From assembly GCA_019359615.1 (NCBI GenBank), contig JAHHHA010000015.1:62001-126000 (forward strand): DNA of 64,000 nt, read 5' to 3'. This document shows positions 43,705 through 53,504 of this stretch, one piece after another (positions within the stretch are counted from its first letter, which is position 1; each line of letters opens with the position of its first letter). This stretch comes from Cyanosarcina radialis HA8281-LM2. Its GTDB lineage: Bacteria > Cyanobacteriota > Cyanobacteriia > Cyanobacteriales > CCAP-1448. Both the position numbers and the translations under genes were made by a program. Under the pieces are notes generated by a model. That model was not told the origin of the DNA. It made no database searches and saw only the letters and a list, made by a program, of their open reading frames with translations.

Positions 43705-45156
43705 TTACAGCAGCGATCGCCGCCAATGAAAAAAGCCTTCGAGCCAATCTAGCAAGCGATGGTTGCGCTTAAGTCGCTCCTCGTGCCACAGCCTAGCAGT
43801 TAGAGCATCGATCTCCGAGAGCGTATCAGCAATATGAGGCATAGAAGCGATCGCTTCTACTTTCAACTTCTGACGCATACACAAGGCAATAGGATGAATT
43901 AACTCTGCGGCTTCAACGCCGACGATATGCGCTCCTAAAATCTCGCCGTTACGACGCACGATTATCTTCCAAAAACCCGTGGTTTCTCCGACGGTTTGAG
44001 CTTTGTTCGAGCTTTTGAAATATTGCTGTAATACTAAAACATCTTTACCGTAACGCTCTCTAGCTTGGGGTTCGGTTAATCCAACTCTCGCTGCCATCGG
44101 GTCGGAAAATACTGCTGTTGGTATCGCTCGATAATCTACTTTAAAAGCTGGAAAAAAGAGAGCGTTTTTCAGAGCAATTCTGGCTTCGTATTCGGCAACT
44201 TGAGAAGTACGATAGTGGCAAGCATAGATCCGAGGGTTGGTAGTTTGCAGTTTGTCGTTTAACGACAATTTGCGCCCATTCATTTTTACCCCAACCCCTT
44301 CTAAATTCAAAGATTTTACTTGGGGTTGATATCCAGTTGCTACCAAAATTTCATCTACTTCGATCGCTTTGTTTCCGGCCTGCAACCACTTTTTCTCTTC
44401 AATACATTTAACTTGCGTGACTTCAGTTTCAGTTAGAATGCGAACACCTTCGGCTTCTAGTTGCGCCTGAATTAAAAAGGCTGCTTCTGGATCTTCTACT
44501 GTCAAGATCTGAGCGCCCTTGACAGCTAAAGTAACTTCTGCCCCCAGCCGGACTAAAGTTTGAGCCAATTCTATAGCGATCGCATTGCCGCCAATTACTA
44601 CCCAACTTTTCGGTAGTTGCTGGGAATCTAAGCGCTGCCAAATATCTGCTGGGGTAGTTGCCCCCGCTGCCAGCAATCCATCTATGGCTGGCAAAACCAC
44701 CCTAGAGCCAGTAGCAATCAGGTAGGCTCTAGATCTCAAATAGCGATCGTTGACAACAAAACCCAAGTGAGGTTTGCGGCAAAATTCCCCCCTGCCAGTG
44801 ACGACATCGATTCCCCAAGATGCCAAAATTGAGGGCGAATCTCGCTCTTCTAAGTTAGATACAGCCGCTTTAGCCCACTCCATGGCCAGATCTAGTCTCA
44901 CCGTTGGGGTTGATGGGTAGGCGGTAAAATTCTCTGGATCTCCAACTCGATCTGTGGGGTTACAGAGCCAAGGATATTGCTTGAGTCGATCGCTAACTCG
45001 CCCTATCTGACGGTAGAGACGCAGCATTGCCAAGTCTCTAGAGATTGACTCTGGCTCCACCAGAGCTACGCGAGCTTGAAGTCTAGCGGCAGCGACGGCC
45101 GCATGACGGGCAACAGTTGTACCGCCAATTACTACTAGATCGTATTCAACAGCCAC
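43705..45156 (-). CDS. disulfide-reductase-family flavoprotein without the redox cysteines
   Basis: 483 residues. Overall layout is that of mercuric reductase/dihydrolipoamide dehydrogenase: N-terminal FAD site DLVVIGGTTVARHAAVAAARLQARVALVEPE, a central NAD(P) domain (SWVVIGGNAIAIELAQTLVRLGAEVTL), ATGYQPQ, and a C-terminal dimerisation domain (AIPTAVFSDPMAARVGLTE, IIVRRNGEILGAHIVGVEAAELIH). The redox-active CxxxxC after the first FAD motif is absent (RDLAMLRLYRQIG instead), the FAD GD motif near IYACHYRTSQ is altered, and the NAD loop deviates from GxGxxG. It may be a redox enzyme of another type. The substrate is unknown. Confidence 0.82.
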   Translation of the reverse strand: MAVEYDLVVIGGTTVARHAAVAAARLQARVALVEPESISRDLAMLRLYRQIGRVSDRLKQYPWLCNPTDRVGDPENFTAYPSTPTVRLDLAMEWAKAAVSNLEERDSPSILASWGIDVVTGRGEFCRKPHLGFVVNDRYLRSRAYLIATGSRVVLPAIDGLLAAGATTPADIWQRLDSQQLPKSWVVIGGNAIAIELAQTLVRLGAEVTLAVKGAQILTVEDPEAAFLIQAQLEAEGVRILTETEVTQVKCIEEKKWLQAGNKAIEVDEILVATGYQPQVKSLNLEGVGVKMNGRKLSLNDKLQTTNPRIYACHYRTSQVAEYEARIALKNALFFPAFKVDYRAIPTAVFSDPMAARVGLTEPQARERYGKDVLVLQQYFKSSNKAQTVGETTGFWKIIVRRNGEILGAHIVGVEAAELIHPIALCMRQKLKVEAIASMPHIADTLSEIDALTARLWHEERLKRNHRLLDWLEGFFHWRRSLL

Positions 45157-46006
45157 AACTTTTATTTGCCGAATTTAATTTTAATTTCTAGTCTACCTAA
45201 ACTATTTTAAACTCATGTTTTCCAAGACAAAATAGGTGCAGCTAGTGAAATTAGCCGAATTCTCAGGATAGCGCGATCGATGAGGAAGAGGTCTTATTTT
45301 GTCGGTAGTATTAGGCGCTAGTAACCAGCTTTAGCGGTTTTGACGGTAAATACTGCTGTTTCAGGAGTAAAGTCTTGACAAGTTTTTATTTATAATTAAA
45401 AAACAGATTCTTGTTTTTTCATAATTCATCATTTATCATTCATAATTCAATTTATTCCCATTCTCCCTCCATCAACAACCACTTAGCCACTAGCTTGCGC
45501 TCGACATGGCGATCGCGAACGAATCGATCGAGCAACTGAGAGGCGTGGCACTGGTATAACCTGCGGGGAGTAGATTCGCTAGTTGGCGCTGATTTTGGGG
45601 CAGCAATATTTAAAGATATCGATCGCATTGAAATCATAATTTGACTTTGGCACTCCATCTAACTTTTTGCCTTGCTAGGAACTAAACTACAAATTTAAGG
45701 TACTAGATTCCAGATTCGCTCCGAGATCTTGGAGTTATTAGCGTTAAGCACTATATAGTAGCCGCGCTATTAATATGCCCAATCTAGTAGTCTTATTTAA
45801 CAAAAAATTTAGCTTCGAGGTAAACCGTATTATCGAGATCGATCGCTATAATGCTTGCAGTGCAGTCATTTCAGGTAGATTTATCAATATCAAATAGAGC
45901 GAAAAGAACTGTGGAGTAAAATACCTTGCTAGGGCTGGGTGTAATTTATCTGGCTAAAATGGGTATGCTTAAAGCAACCAACTCCGATCGAAATTAAATC
46001 GAATGT
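45157..46006. other. intergenic region, mostly non-coding
   Basis: 850 bases between divergent genes. Apart from the doubtful small gene at 45452-45658, it has AT-rich direct repeats (TTCATAATTCATC / ATCATTCATAATTCA, about 45418-45450) and no clear structure. Promoters for the flavoprotein and the TPR gene should lie here. Confidence 0.5.
45452..45658 (-). CDS. doubtful small hypothetical protein
   Basis: Up to 68 residues. The C-terminal half has a plausible amphipathic, charged composition (RLYQCHASQLLDRFVRDRHVERKLVAKWLLMEGEWE); no known domain is recognised. The start is uncertain: ATGs at 45658, 45634 and 45625 all fit, and no clear ribosome site is seen. It lies in an otherwise empty region with no partner gene, and could be spurious. 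Confidence 0.35.
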   Translation of the reverse strand: MECQSQIMISMRSISLNIAAPKSAPTSESTPRRLYQCHASQLLDRFVRDRHVERKLVAKWLLMEGEWE

Positions 46007-47143
46007 ATGTTAGAGCAAGTTGCCGAGGCCTTGAAGTCCAAGGACTATACAAAAGCTGATAGCTTACTGCAAAATCTAGTCAATCAACAGCAGCAAAACC
46101 CCTTGGTGCAGCTTTATTTAGGGCAACTGCACGAAGGTACGGGCAAACTAGATCTGGCAGAAAATATTTATCGGCAACTGCTCCAAACCGTCAGCAATCA
46201 GAATGTTTTAGTTCAAGCCCGCCAAGGATTGCAGCGATTAGAAGATTTTGCCCGAGAGCAACGACGACAGGCAATTGCTCAAGCTATATCTAACGTCAGC
46301 GATCGCGAACTCGGAGTTTTGATTTTAGAATCGATCGATCCAGACATGAAAGGAATTGCAGCCCCAGATCTAGCCCGCATCATGCAAATCGATCGCTATA
46401 CGGCTAGGTTGCAATTACCCAGTCGCGGTTGGCGGCTATATCGCAGCGGTGCTGTCGGAGAAATGCGATTTTACGCCCAGCAGTTGCAGCAAGCTAAGAT
46501 TAAAAGCTTTAGTGCCGCGATGGCGGATTTAGAAGCGATCGAAGTTTTTCAGGTCAATTATTTGCAACCGATGAGTACCCAATGCTTGCAAGCTGTGGGT
46601 TCCTACTTAGCGAGTTCTAAAGCCCAAAAAACCGAAGACTTAACGCGATTAAACTTCGATTGGTCGCAAGTCAGTCAGCGAGTAGAAGGTTTGCTACCGA
46701 TTTTTGAAGAAGTCGTCGATCGCGACGTTCGCAATAAAAAACTGCTGCGAAAAACCAAAATTCTCGATTACGTTGGCTTTTGCGACCTCCATTTACCTCA
46801 TAAACGCACGATTCTGAGATTGTGCGATCGGCACTATCAGTTTCAGTTAGGGATTGCCTTGCCTGAAGAATCAGGAGATTCTCAACCTCTAGGGCAAGCA
46901 ACCAACAGAAAGAAATGGAATAAATTAGTTAATCTCTTACACCAGCAGCTATCTGAAATTCCTGTTTGCTCTGATTTTTCTACCTTTGCCGAAACGGTCA
47001 TCGATCGCGTCGATTTACTCGAACACATCGAATCCCACATCAATCTATTTCGGCGGCAAGAGAGCGTTTGGGACCCAGCCTTTCACTTATATAGTGGATT
47101 AGCTTTCCTGCGCCAAAACTTGAATTTAAGTCCTCAAATTTGA
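46007..47143 (+). CDS. TPR-containing conserved hypothetical protein
   Basis: 378 residues, soluble. The first 80 form two TPR units (KDYTKADSLLQNLVNQQQQNPLVQLYLGQLHEGTGKLDLAENIYRQLLQ). The rest, with SDRELGVLILESIDPDMKGIAAPDLARIMQIDRYTARLQLPSRGWRLYRSG and CDLHLPHKRTILRLCDRHYQF, is not a domain I know by name; such proteins are conserved in cyanobacteria and uncharacterised. The clear ATG at 46007 follows a long non-coding stretch. No operon partner. Confidence 0.82.
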   Translation: MLEQVAEALKSKDYTKADSLLQNLVNQQQQNPLVQLYLGQLHEGTGKLDLAENIYRQLLQTVSNQNVLVQARQGLQRLEDFAREQRRQAIAQAISNVSDRELGVLILESIDPDMKGIAAPDLARIMQIDRYTARLQLPSRGWRLYRSGAVGEMRFYAQQLQQAKIKSFSAAMADLEAIEVFQVNYLQPMSTQCLQAVGSYLASSKAQKTEDLTRLNFDWSQVSQRVEGLLPIFEEVVDRDVRNKKLLRKTKILDYVGFCDLHLPHKRTILRLCDRHYQFQLGIALPEESGDSQPLGQATNRKKWNKLVNLLHQQLSEIPVCSDFSTFAETVIDRVDLLEHIESHINLFRRQESVWDPAFHLYSGLAFLRQNLNLSPQI

Positions 47144-47627
47144 AGAAATGAGGCAAATTGAGGGATAATATCTCTATAGTAAAGGTAGATTCGATTTTAT
47201 CCTGACTATATGTCGCTTTTCTGCGGCGATCGGGCATTTGTTAACTGTCCATAGTTGGTGCGCTGTCAGGGTCTGGCAACAGCGCCGCATCCATTCGTGT
47301 CTGCCTGGAAAGCGGTAAGCTTTGACAGACAACTTTCTTCAGTACCCGATCGCAGTTTGTCCCGCGATCGAACGATCCCTTGGTATTTTGATGGACTTAT
47401 AAATTGCTAAGTTGTGGATCTATCAGTAGATTTTGGGAAATTTCAGCCAACTGTCGTATCGATCTCACTCATTCGCTCGATCGATTTCCGTATTCCTTCT
47501 GAAGCACCATGCTGAGAATTTAGACTAATTTATAAACAAATAAAGCAATTAAGGCGGTGCGTCTGTCAGATACAGGCTGATGTACTGAACTCAGTAAAAG
47601 AAATAGTTGTTTAGAGGATAAACCACA
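47144..47627. other. intergenic region upstream of the Hpt gene
   Basis: 484 bases with no gene, RNA or repeat that I can support. It should hold the promoter of the Hpt-domain gene. Confidence 0.5.
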
Positions 47628-48530
47628 ATGGATTCAGGGAAGCAGCAAATTATATATTACTTCATCGAAGAAGCCAAAGAGCATCTAGAAACTTTAGAAA
47701 AAGGTTTATTAGACCTGCGCTCGACGCTCGCAGATACAGAAAGAGTTAATGAAATGTTCCGCGCCGCTCACTCGGTTAAGGGTGGAGCCGCCATGTTGGG
47801 CTTCGATAGCATTAAGACCACCGCTCACCGCTTAGAAGACTGTTTCAAAATTCTCCAAGAGCATCCGATCGATGTCGATCGAAAGTTGGAATCGTTGTTC
47901 TTAAAAGGATACGACACGTTGCAAGATTTAGTCGATCGCTTGCAAGAACCTGCTGGCTTACAACCAGATGAAGCTGAAAAAACCGTGCAAGCCGCAGAAC
48001 CCAATTTCGCTCAGCTTCAGTCTTACCTCAATCAGCTAGCCAGTGTTGGCGGTAATAGCTCGGTAGCCGTAGCCGCACCCCCTGTAGCTGCCGTACCTCC
48101 TGTTAACTTAGGGGCTGAAACCAACAACATTCTCAAAGAAATGTTGCAACTATTCAAACAAAATGAAACCGCAGAAAGTCGGCAGCAATTGGGAGATATT
48201 TGTCAGCGTTTGCTCGGTTTGAGTGCTGGGGTAGAACCTTGGCAAATCTTAGTACAAACTGCCCAAAGAGCGATCGCCAATCCAAAAAATTCTTATCGCG
48301 CCCTAGCCCCTCTAGTTATCAAAGAAGTCAAGCAAGCTAGCGACTTGTTGGTAGCGAATAGGGCTAATGCTATCTCTCCCAGCCCTGCCTTACAACAAAT
48401 GGCAGCCTCGGTTTACCAGCAAATCATCGTTCCTTTGGAACCCAGTTTAGCTGCCAAGGCGCTCGCTCAATCGTTTGACAAACAGCAATTGTTAGAGATT
48501 GTGGCTTTACTCCAAAAGGCTGCGGTTTAA
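47628..48530 (+). CDS. Hpt-domain phosphotransfer protein
   Basis: 300 residues. Residues about 5-105 are a histidine phosphotransfer domain: IIYYFIEEAKEHLETLEKGLLDL, then FRAAHSVKGGAAMLGF with the phosphoaccepting His48. An Ala/Pro-rich linker (about 145-160, VAVAAPPVAAVPP) is followed by an all-helical C-terminal part (LKEMLQLFKQNETAESRQQLGDICQRLLG ...) with no catalytic motif. It resembles the N-terminus of CheA-like kinases such as those controlling type IV pili, but it lacks the kinase and CheW domains. It probably relays phosphate between a kinase and regulators encoded elsewhere. Single gene. Confidence 0.85.
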   Translation: MDSGKQQIIYYFIEEAKEHLETLEKGLLDLRSTLADTERVNEMFRAAHSVKGGAAMLGFDSIKTTAHRLEDCFKILQEHPIDVDRKLESLFLKGYDTLQDLVDRLQEPAGLQPDEAEKTVQAAEPNFAQLQSYLNQLASVGGNSSVAVAAPPVAAVPPVNLGAETNNILKEMLQLFKQNETAESRQQLGDICQRLLGLSAGVEPWQILVQTAQRAIANPKNSYRALAPLVIKEVKQASDLLVANRANAISPSPALQQMAASVYQQIIVPLEPSLAAKALAQSFDKQQLLEIVALLQKAAV

Positions 48531-48998
48531 TCGGTTTCGATCTCAATTCTCATCAAGTTGGGATAGCCCTCTGGGCTGCCCCTGCTGCTGAGGATTGTTT
48601 TGATTTCATACCAAATCCGCTTACCAAAACCTTTTTTCCCTGACACTGTGTCCGGCTCCCCTCAGATAACAGAAACTTCCTTTCCCCTCTCCTCGTAGGC
48701 TACTGTGTATGCACATCTCGCCCTCACCCTAAATCCCTCTCCCACGGGAGAGGGACGAAAGACTCTAACCGCCTGAATTGGTCATAGACAATTGCTGGCG
48801 GCTGAACTGGGAACTGGTTTAACTCCGGCTCCCCTTCTCCCTGGGGAGAAGGGGTTGGGGGATGAGGGCCAACTGCGTCTAGCAAAGCTCTGGGGGACTT
48901 ATGTATACACGGTAGCCTCGTAGGAGAGGGCTTCTTTGAGGTGGGAAAGGAGTTGGGGGTGAGGGCAGCAATGGATGGTATGAGAACCGGATTTGATA
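48531..48998. repeat. intergenic region with two strong palindromes
   Basis: 468 bases between convergent Hpt and transporter genes. CCCTCTCCC-AC-GGGAGAGGG (48735-48754) and CCCCTTCTCCC-TG-GGGAGAAGGGG (48831-48854) are near-perfect hairpins with two-base loops; TAGCCCTCTGGGCTG (about 48563) matches the palindrome near 36962. They are dispersed repeats and may end transcription from both sides. A 145-codon minus-strand frame across them is not credible. Confidence 0.7.
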
Positions 48999-50396
48999 TC
49001 ACATAGCTTCCAATTCCAACCCTTTGGTTTCTTTGATAAAAAACAGAACGAAAAAGAGCGAGATGGCTGCCGCAGTCGTGTAAAGACCATAAGCAGCCCC
49101 CAAGCCAAAATATTCTAAAATTGGCGGAAATGAGGTAGAAATAGCAAAGTTGGCGACCCATTGGGCGGCAGCAGCAATTGAAAGGGCAGCACCTCTAATT
49201 TGGTTGTTAAACATTTCTCCCAAGAGTACCCACACTATAGGTCCCCAGGAAAAACCAAAGCTAAACACGTACAAATTAGCCGCTAGTAGGGCAATAGTTC
49301 CCGATAATCCGGTCAACGTTGGGTTGCCAGCGGCATCTAGGGGAGCGTTGCCAAAAATAAACGCCATCATCCCCAGGGTGATTGTCATGCCAATCGACCC
49401 CAAAACCAGCAGCGGCTTGCGACCGAATTTATCGACAAAGGCGATCGCGATCAGCGTGGTCACAATGTTGACCGCTCCGGTAATGGCCGTAATCGTTAAG
49501 GAATCTTTTTCGGAAAAACCGACTGCCCGCCACAAAATACTACTGTAGTAAAAAATTACATTAATCCCGACGAATTGCTGAAGTAAAGATAAGCCAATGC
49601 CGACCCAAACAATGGGAAGCAGCCCGCCGCTTCTAGATAAAAGGTCTGAAAACCTGGGTTGACGCTCTTGCAAAACCGTTTGTCTGATTTCCTCAATTTT
49701 TCCCAGGACATTACTCGGTAAAATTTTGTCTAGAACTTTTGCTGCTTCGCGCTCTCGTCCGCGAGCGACTAAGTATCGCGGAGATTCGGGAATCATTAAG
49801 GCTGCCATGCCATAGAGTACAGCCGGAGGAATTTCCGTCCAGAACATCCAGCGCCAAGCCGCAATGCCGAACAAAAATGGCAATTCGGCCGAACCTGCCG
49901 CGACAGCAATAAAGTAATCGCATAGCAAGGCAATGAAAATCCCGATTACAATTGCCAGTTGTTGCAGCGATCCCAGTCTACCTCGGAGATTGGCAGGCGA
50001 ACACTCAGCAATATAAGCTGGAGCGATGACGCTGGCGGCACCAACTGCCAGCCCGCCCAACACTCGCCAAAAGGTAAAATCCCAAATGCCGATCGCGATT
50101 CCGGAACCAACAGCACTAATCGTAAACAGCACCGAAGCCGCGATCATCGCCTTTACCCGACCGTAACGATCGGCAATTTTTCCGGCGTAGAAAGCCCCAA
50201 CCGCCGACCCCAGTAAAGCTAGCGACACGGCCAGTCCTATTTCTACACTGCCCGCGTTAAAGTTCTGAGCGAGCGCCGCGATCGCACCGTTGATGACGGC
50301 AGTGTCAAATCCGAACAAAAAACCGCCCAGAGCGGCTGCTGCGGCAATCAGAACTGCGTAGGCAGTGTTGGATTGGCGACGATTAGTGACGACCAT
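48999..50396 (-). CDS. sugar porter (MFS) family transporter
   Basis: 465 residues from the ATG at 50396, which has GGAAGG upstream; an earlier in-frame start would add 20 hydrophilic residues. Twelve membrane helices are expected. Sugar-porter motifs are clear: GGFLFGFDTAVINGAI in helix 1, GKIADRYGRVKAM and DKFGRKPLL between helices 2-3 and 8-9, PESPRYL after helix 6, QQFVGINVIFYYS in helix 7 and KETKGLELE at the end. It resembles cyanobacterial glucose/fructose-proton symporters (GlcP type) of the inner membrane. The exact sugar is not decided. Confidence 0.92.
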   Translation of the reverse strand: MVVTNRRQSNTAYAVLIAAAAALGGFLFGFDTAVINGAIAALAQNFNAGSVEIGLAVSLALLGSAVGAFYAGKIADRYGRVKAMIAASVLFTISAVGSGIAIGIWDFTFWRVLGGLAVGAASVIAPAYIAECSPANLRGRLGSLQQLAIVIGIFIALLCDYFIAVAAGSAELPFLFGIAAWRWMFWTEIPPAVLYGMAALMIPESPRYLVARGREREAAKVLDKILPSNVLGKIEEIRQTVLQERQPRFSDLLSRSGGLLPIVWVGIGLSLLQQFVGINVIFYYSSILWRAVGFSEKDSLTITAITGAVNIVTTLIAIAFVDKFGRKPLLVLGSIGMTITLGMMAFIFGNAPLDAAGNPTLTGLSGTIALLAANLYVFSFGFSWGPIVWVLLGEMFNNQIRGAALSIAAAAQWVANFAISTSFPPILEYFGLGAAYGLYTTAAAISLFFVLFFIKETKGLELEAM

Positions 50397-50593
50397 AGAC
50401 TGTACCTTCCAGAAATCGATCGACATTCGATCGGTAGATTCTTCTATCTTTAGCAATAGGCGAGAGTGATTTCCTCTATCGATAGAACAGAATATGCGCC
50501 ACTAAGGATTTATATAGGAAGAAAGATAGTTGGCGATCGAAACAATTGTCAATTCGCAATTGCCAATTCGCAATTTGCAATTAAAGTATCCGC

Positions 50594-51253
50594 TTATCTA
50601 ATACTGGATTTTGGATGACAAGGGCTGAAGGACTGGCGGTGTAGGGATGAAGGACCGTGTTGTTGCAGAGCGAGTAAATGCTTAGCAGTACCATAGCCTT
50701 TATTCGTCGCCAGATCGTAGAAGGGATACCGATCTGCTAACTCCACGATTAAACGATCGCGCCAGACTTTAGCGACAATACTGGCAGCAGCAATGACGAG
50801 CGATCGCTCGTCTCCTTTGACCAAATTTTCTTGCTGTACGGGCAAGTTAGGGATTTTTTGCCGCCCGTCTACCAGGCACAATTCTGGCAATACTTGCAGC
50901 CCCGTCACGGCCCGCTGCATTGCCAGTAAGGAGGCTTGTAAGATATTCAAGCGATCGATTTCGATCGCTTGAGCTAAACCGACTTGGCAGTCAATGGCGA
51001 CAGCGGCAATCTCGACGGCTAGTTGGGCGCGGCGAGAGGCAGAGAGTTTCTTGCTATCTCTGACCCCCGCTTTAGCAACTTCTGCCCAAGCAGAGCGAGG
51101 CAAGATAACTGCCGCCGCGACTACAGGACCGAATAGAGCGCCCCGCCCGACTTCATCTACACCAGCGATGAGTTGCTGCTGGTAAGATGACTCTGGCAAT
51201 TCTGACAATTTAAACTGCCATTTAGGCGATCGCTGTCCTAGCTTGTTTGTCAT
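50594..51253 (-). CDS. rnhB: ribonuclease HII
   Basis: 219 residues. Cuts the RNA strand of RNA-DNA hybrids and removes misincorporated ribonucleotides. The signature AGVDEVGRGALFGPVVAAAVILP holds the first two acidic residues, and DSKKLS, GDERSLVIAAASIVAKVWRD and DLATNKGYGT are also present. It follows rne by about 150 bases on the same strand, a gene order found in other cyanobacteria, so the two RNases are probably co-expressed. The spacer contains AATTCGCAGTTCGC repeats. Confidence 0.95.
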   Translation of the reverse strand: MTNKLGQRSPKWQFKLSELPESSYQQQLIAGVDEVGRGALFGPVVAAAVILPRSAWAEVAKAGVRDSKKLSASRRAQLAVEIAAVAIDCQVGLAQAIEIDRLNILQASLLAMQRAVTGLQVLPELCLVDGRQKIPNLPVQQENLVKGDERSLVIAAASIVAKVWRDRLIVELADRYPFYDLATNKGYGTAKHLLALQQHGPSSLHRQSFSPCHPKSSIR

Positions 51254-51401
51254 CGGTCAAATCAATTTGCAATTCGCAGTTCGCAGTTCGCAATTAACCA
51301 TTTTTACTTCGACTGCGCTCGGAGTTAAAACTCTATCCCTTTATGGGTAGAGTAATTCTGAACTCCTGTACTTCTGTATTCTGAACTCCTTTTACAATTC
51401 A

Positions 51402-53504
51402 TCATTCCTCAGAGCCATTAGCAGAAGAACGTCGCCGCCGCCTGCGGTTGCCGTCAGCGCCACCATTATTGTTGTCGTCCAACAATGGTTCTAACTCTGG
51501 TTGTCCGTTTTCGGTCAGGAGTGCCTCAGTCGGATCGATTGCTTCTGTTGACTCTATAAGTAATTCGCTTGGAGGTTCGTTCGCAGTTGCCATCGGCTTG
51601 TCTGAGATTTCAGTCGATTCTGTTGGAGATGCGATCGTCATTGTCGTTGATTCGTTCGAGGTGACAGTGACAATCTCTTGTCCTGGCTCGATTAAATTGA
51701 TAATAGCCGACTTGGGATTTTTCAATTGCCGATTCGATTTCACTAGAGGCGAAATTCCCATCCAAGCATAAACTTCCTGTTCCTCTGGAGTCATTTCCAC
51801 TACCACGATTTCTGGGGGTTCGCTCTCTTGGCGCGAAGGTTTAGAACGGGGCGATTTTTCTATTCGTTCTCCTTCGGAGGGCACTGCGGAAAATGGTTCG
51901 CTAGTTGGAGTTCCTTCTGCTTCTACTGGCAAGCTAGCCTTCAAACCGCTTCCCGGACGGATGGTAAGGCGGGAAACCTTGGGCGTTTCTTCCTTCGTCG
52001 CTCCTTCACCAATTCTTTGACCGCGACGGCGACGGTTTTTGTTGGCTGCTGTCCGTTCTTGATAGCTGGGATGGTAAACCAAGTCTAAAGCCTGGTCTTC
52101 TTCTCCAGCGGCTGCATCTGATGGTTCGCCCCAACGGGCAGACGAACTAGCAACGGTTGGCGTTTCTCGCCAGTTTCTAGCCTCTCTAGCAGCTACCGCC
52201 ACAACAGGTTCTTCGATGTCTGCTTCCCCAGCACTAGATTCGCCAGGTAAATGCACCGTATGTCCCAATCCACCGCAAGTAGGACAAGTCCGGCCGAACA
52301 ACTCGTAAATATTTTGACCTTGGCGCTTGCGGGTGAGTTCGACTAAGCCCAATTCTGAAAGTTGGGCGATCTGAGGTTTGGATTTGTCGGCTCTCAGTTG
52401 CTTGTTAAAATGCTCTAAAACTTGCAACTGGTCTTTACGCGCGTCCATATCGATAAAGTCAACCACGATCACGCCAGCTAAATTCCGCAACCGGAGTTGG
52501 CGAGCGATTTCGGTGGCGGCTTCGCAGTTGGTCCACAACACTGTTTCACGCGCTGTGGCCGAGCGCGTGAAAGAACCGGAGTTGACATCGATCACTGTGA
52601 GGGCTTCGGTTGGTTCGATGACAATGTAGCCGCCTGAAGGCAAATCTACTCTAGGTTTTAGTGCCTCCCGAATGGCAGCATTGACCCGAAAATATTCCAA
52701 AATCGACTGCGACTGGCGGCTATCTCTAGTCGGGGTTTCGTTCCCTCGATATTGGTCGATTAACACTCCCTCTGGGGTTTTGCCTCGACTCCAATTGAGC
52801 AGGTATTGTTTGACTCGTTTGACTCCAGTATGGGAATCGAGAACGATTCGATTTACATCTGCTGTGTAGATATCTCGCAGCACCCGTTGAATGAAATCGT
52901 CGTCGCGGTTGAGTAAAGCTGGAGGACGAGTAGAGTTTGCTTCTTGTTGGATGGTTTCCCACTGTTTTTGCAGGGATTCTAAATCCTGCATAATGGCTTC
53001 TTCTGCCTTGCCTTCGGCTTCGGTGCGAACCAGCAGTCCCATTCCGGCTGGTTTGATTAAAATTGCTAAGGCTCTCAGGCGGTTGCGCTCGTTTTGGTTT
53101 TCAATTCGTTGCGAGAGTTTGACCCCGCGATCGAACGGCATCAAGACTACATAACGACCGGGCATGGTAATATTGCCTGTCAGCCTCGGCCCTTTGTTTC
53201 CGGTTGGCTCCTTCATGATCTGAACCAACACTTTTTGCTGCGGTGCTAGCAGTTCGGTAATCGCACCAGAAGAGCGCTTCAGCCGCAGCGGGCCTAAGTC
53301 GGTAACGTGGATAAACCCATTCCGAGCGGAATCTCCAATGTTGACAAAGGCAGCATCGATTCCAGGTAAAACATTTTCGACAATACCGAGATAAATATCT
53401 CCAACTTGGTGGTTGCCAGTAGCAACTACGAGTTCTTGAACTCGATCTTCCCAGAAGACGGCAGCGATGCGATGCTGTTCGGCGATAATTATTTGTTTTG
53501 GCAT
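51402..53504 (-). CDS. rne: ribonuclease E/G
   Basis: 700 residues. Endonuclease that starts mRNA decay and processes rRNA. S1 RNA-binding domain at about 35-120 (VGDIYLGIVENVLPGIDAAFVNIG), catalytic region with EPTEALTVIDVNSGSFT and VVDFIDMDARKD (Mg ligands), and the zinc-link CPTCGGLGHT at about 405-414. The C-terminal 280 residues are disordered and acidic, with conserved islands, and end in a run of Arg (RRRRRRSSANGSEE), the position of the PNPase-binding motif reported for cyanobacterial RNase E. No membrane anchor of the enterobacterial type is seen. Upstream is a 1.15-kb non-coding stretch that may hold a long 5' leader. Confidence 0.96.
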   Translation of the reverse strand: MPKQIIIAEQHRIAAVFWEDRVQELVVATGNHQVGDIYLGIVENVLPGIDAAFVNIGDSARNGFIHVTDLGPLRLKRSSGAITELLAPQQKVLVQIMKEPTGNKGPRLTGNITMPGRYVVLMPFDRGVKLSQRIENQNERNRLRALAILIKPAGMGLLVRTEAEGKAEEAIMQDLESLQKQWETIQQEANSTRPPALLNRDDDFIQRVLRDIYTADVNRIVLDSHTGVKRVKQYLLNWSRGKTPEGVLIDQYRGNETPTRDSRQSQSILEYFRVNAAIREALKPRVDLPSGGYIVIEPTEALTVIDVNSGSFTRSATARETVLWTNCEAATEIARQLRLRNLAGVIVVDFIDMDARKDQLQVLEHFNKQLRADKSKPQIAQLSELGLVELTRKRQGQNIYELFGRTCPTCGGLGHTVHLPGESSAGEADIEEPVVAVAAREARNWRETPTVASSSARWGEPSDAAAGEEDQALDLVYHPSYQERTAANKNRRRRGQRIGEGATKEETPKVSRLTIRPGSGLKASLPVEAEGTPTSEPFSAVPSEGERIEKSPRSKPSRQESEPPEIVVVEMTPEEQEVYAWMGISPLVKSNRQLKNPKSAIINLIEPGQEIVTVTSNESTTMTIASPTESTEISDKPMATANEPPSELLIESTEAIDPTEALLTENGQPELEPLLDDNNNGGADGNRRRRRRSSANGSEE

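Noticed and set aside
48724..49161. 145-codon minus-strand open frame across the Hpt-transporter gap
   Set aside because: It runs through two dispersed palindromes and into the transporter gene in another frame; its composition is that of translated repeats.
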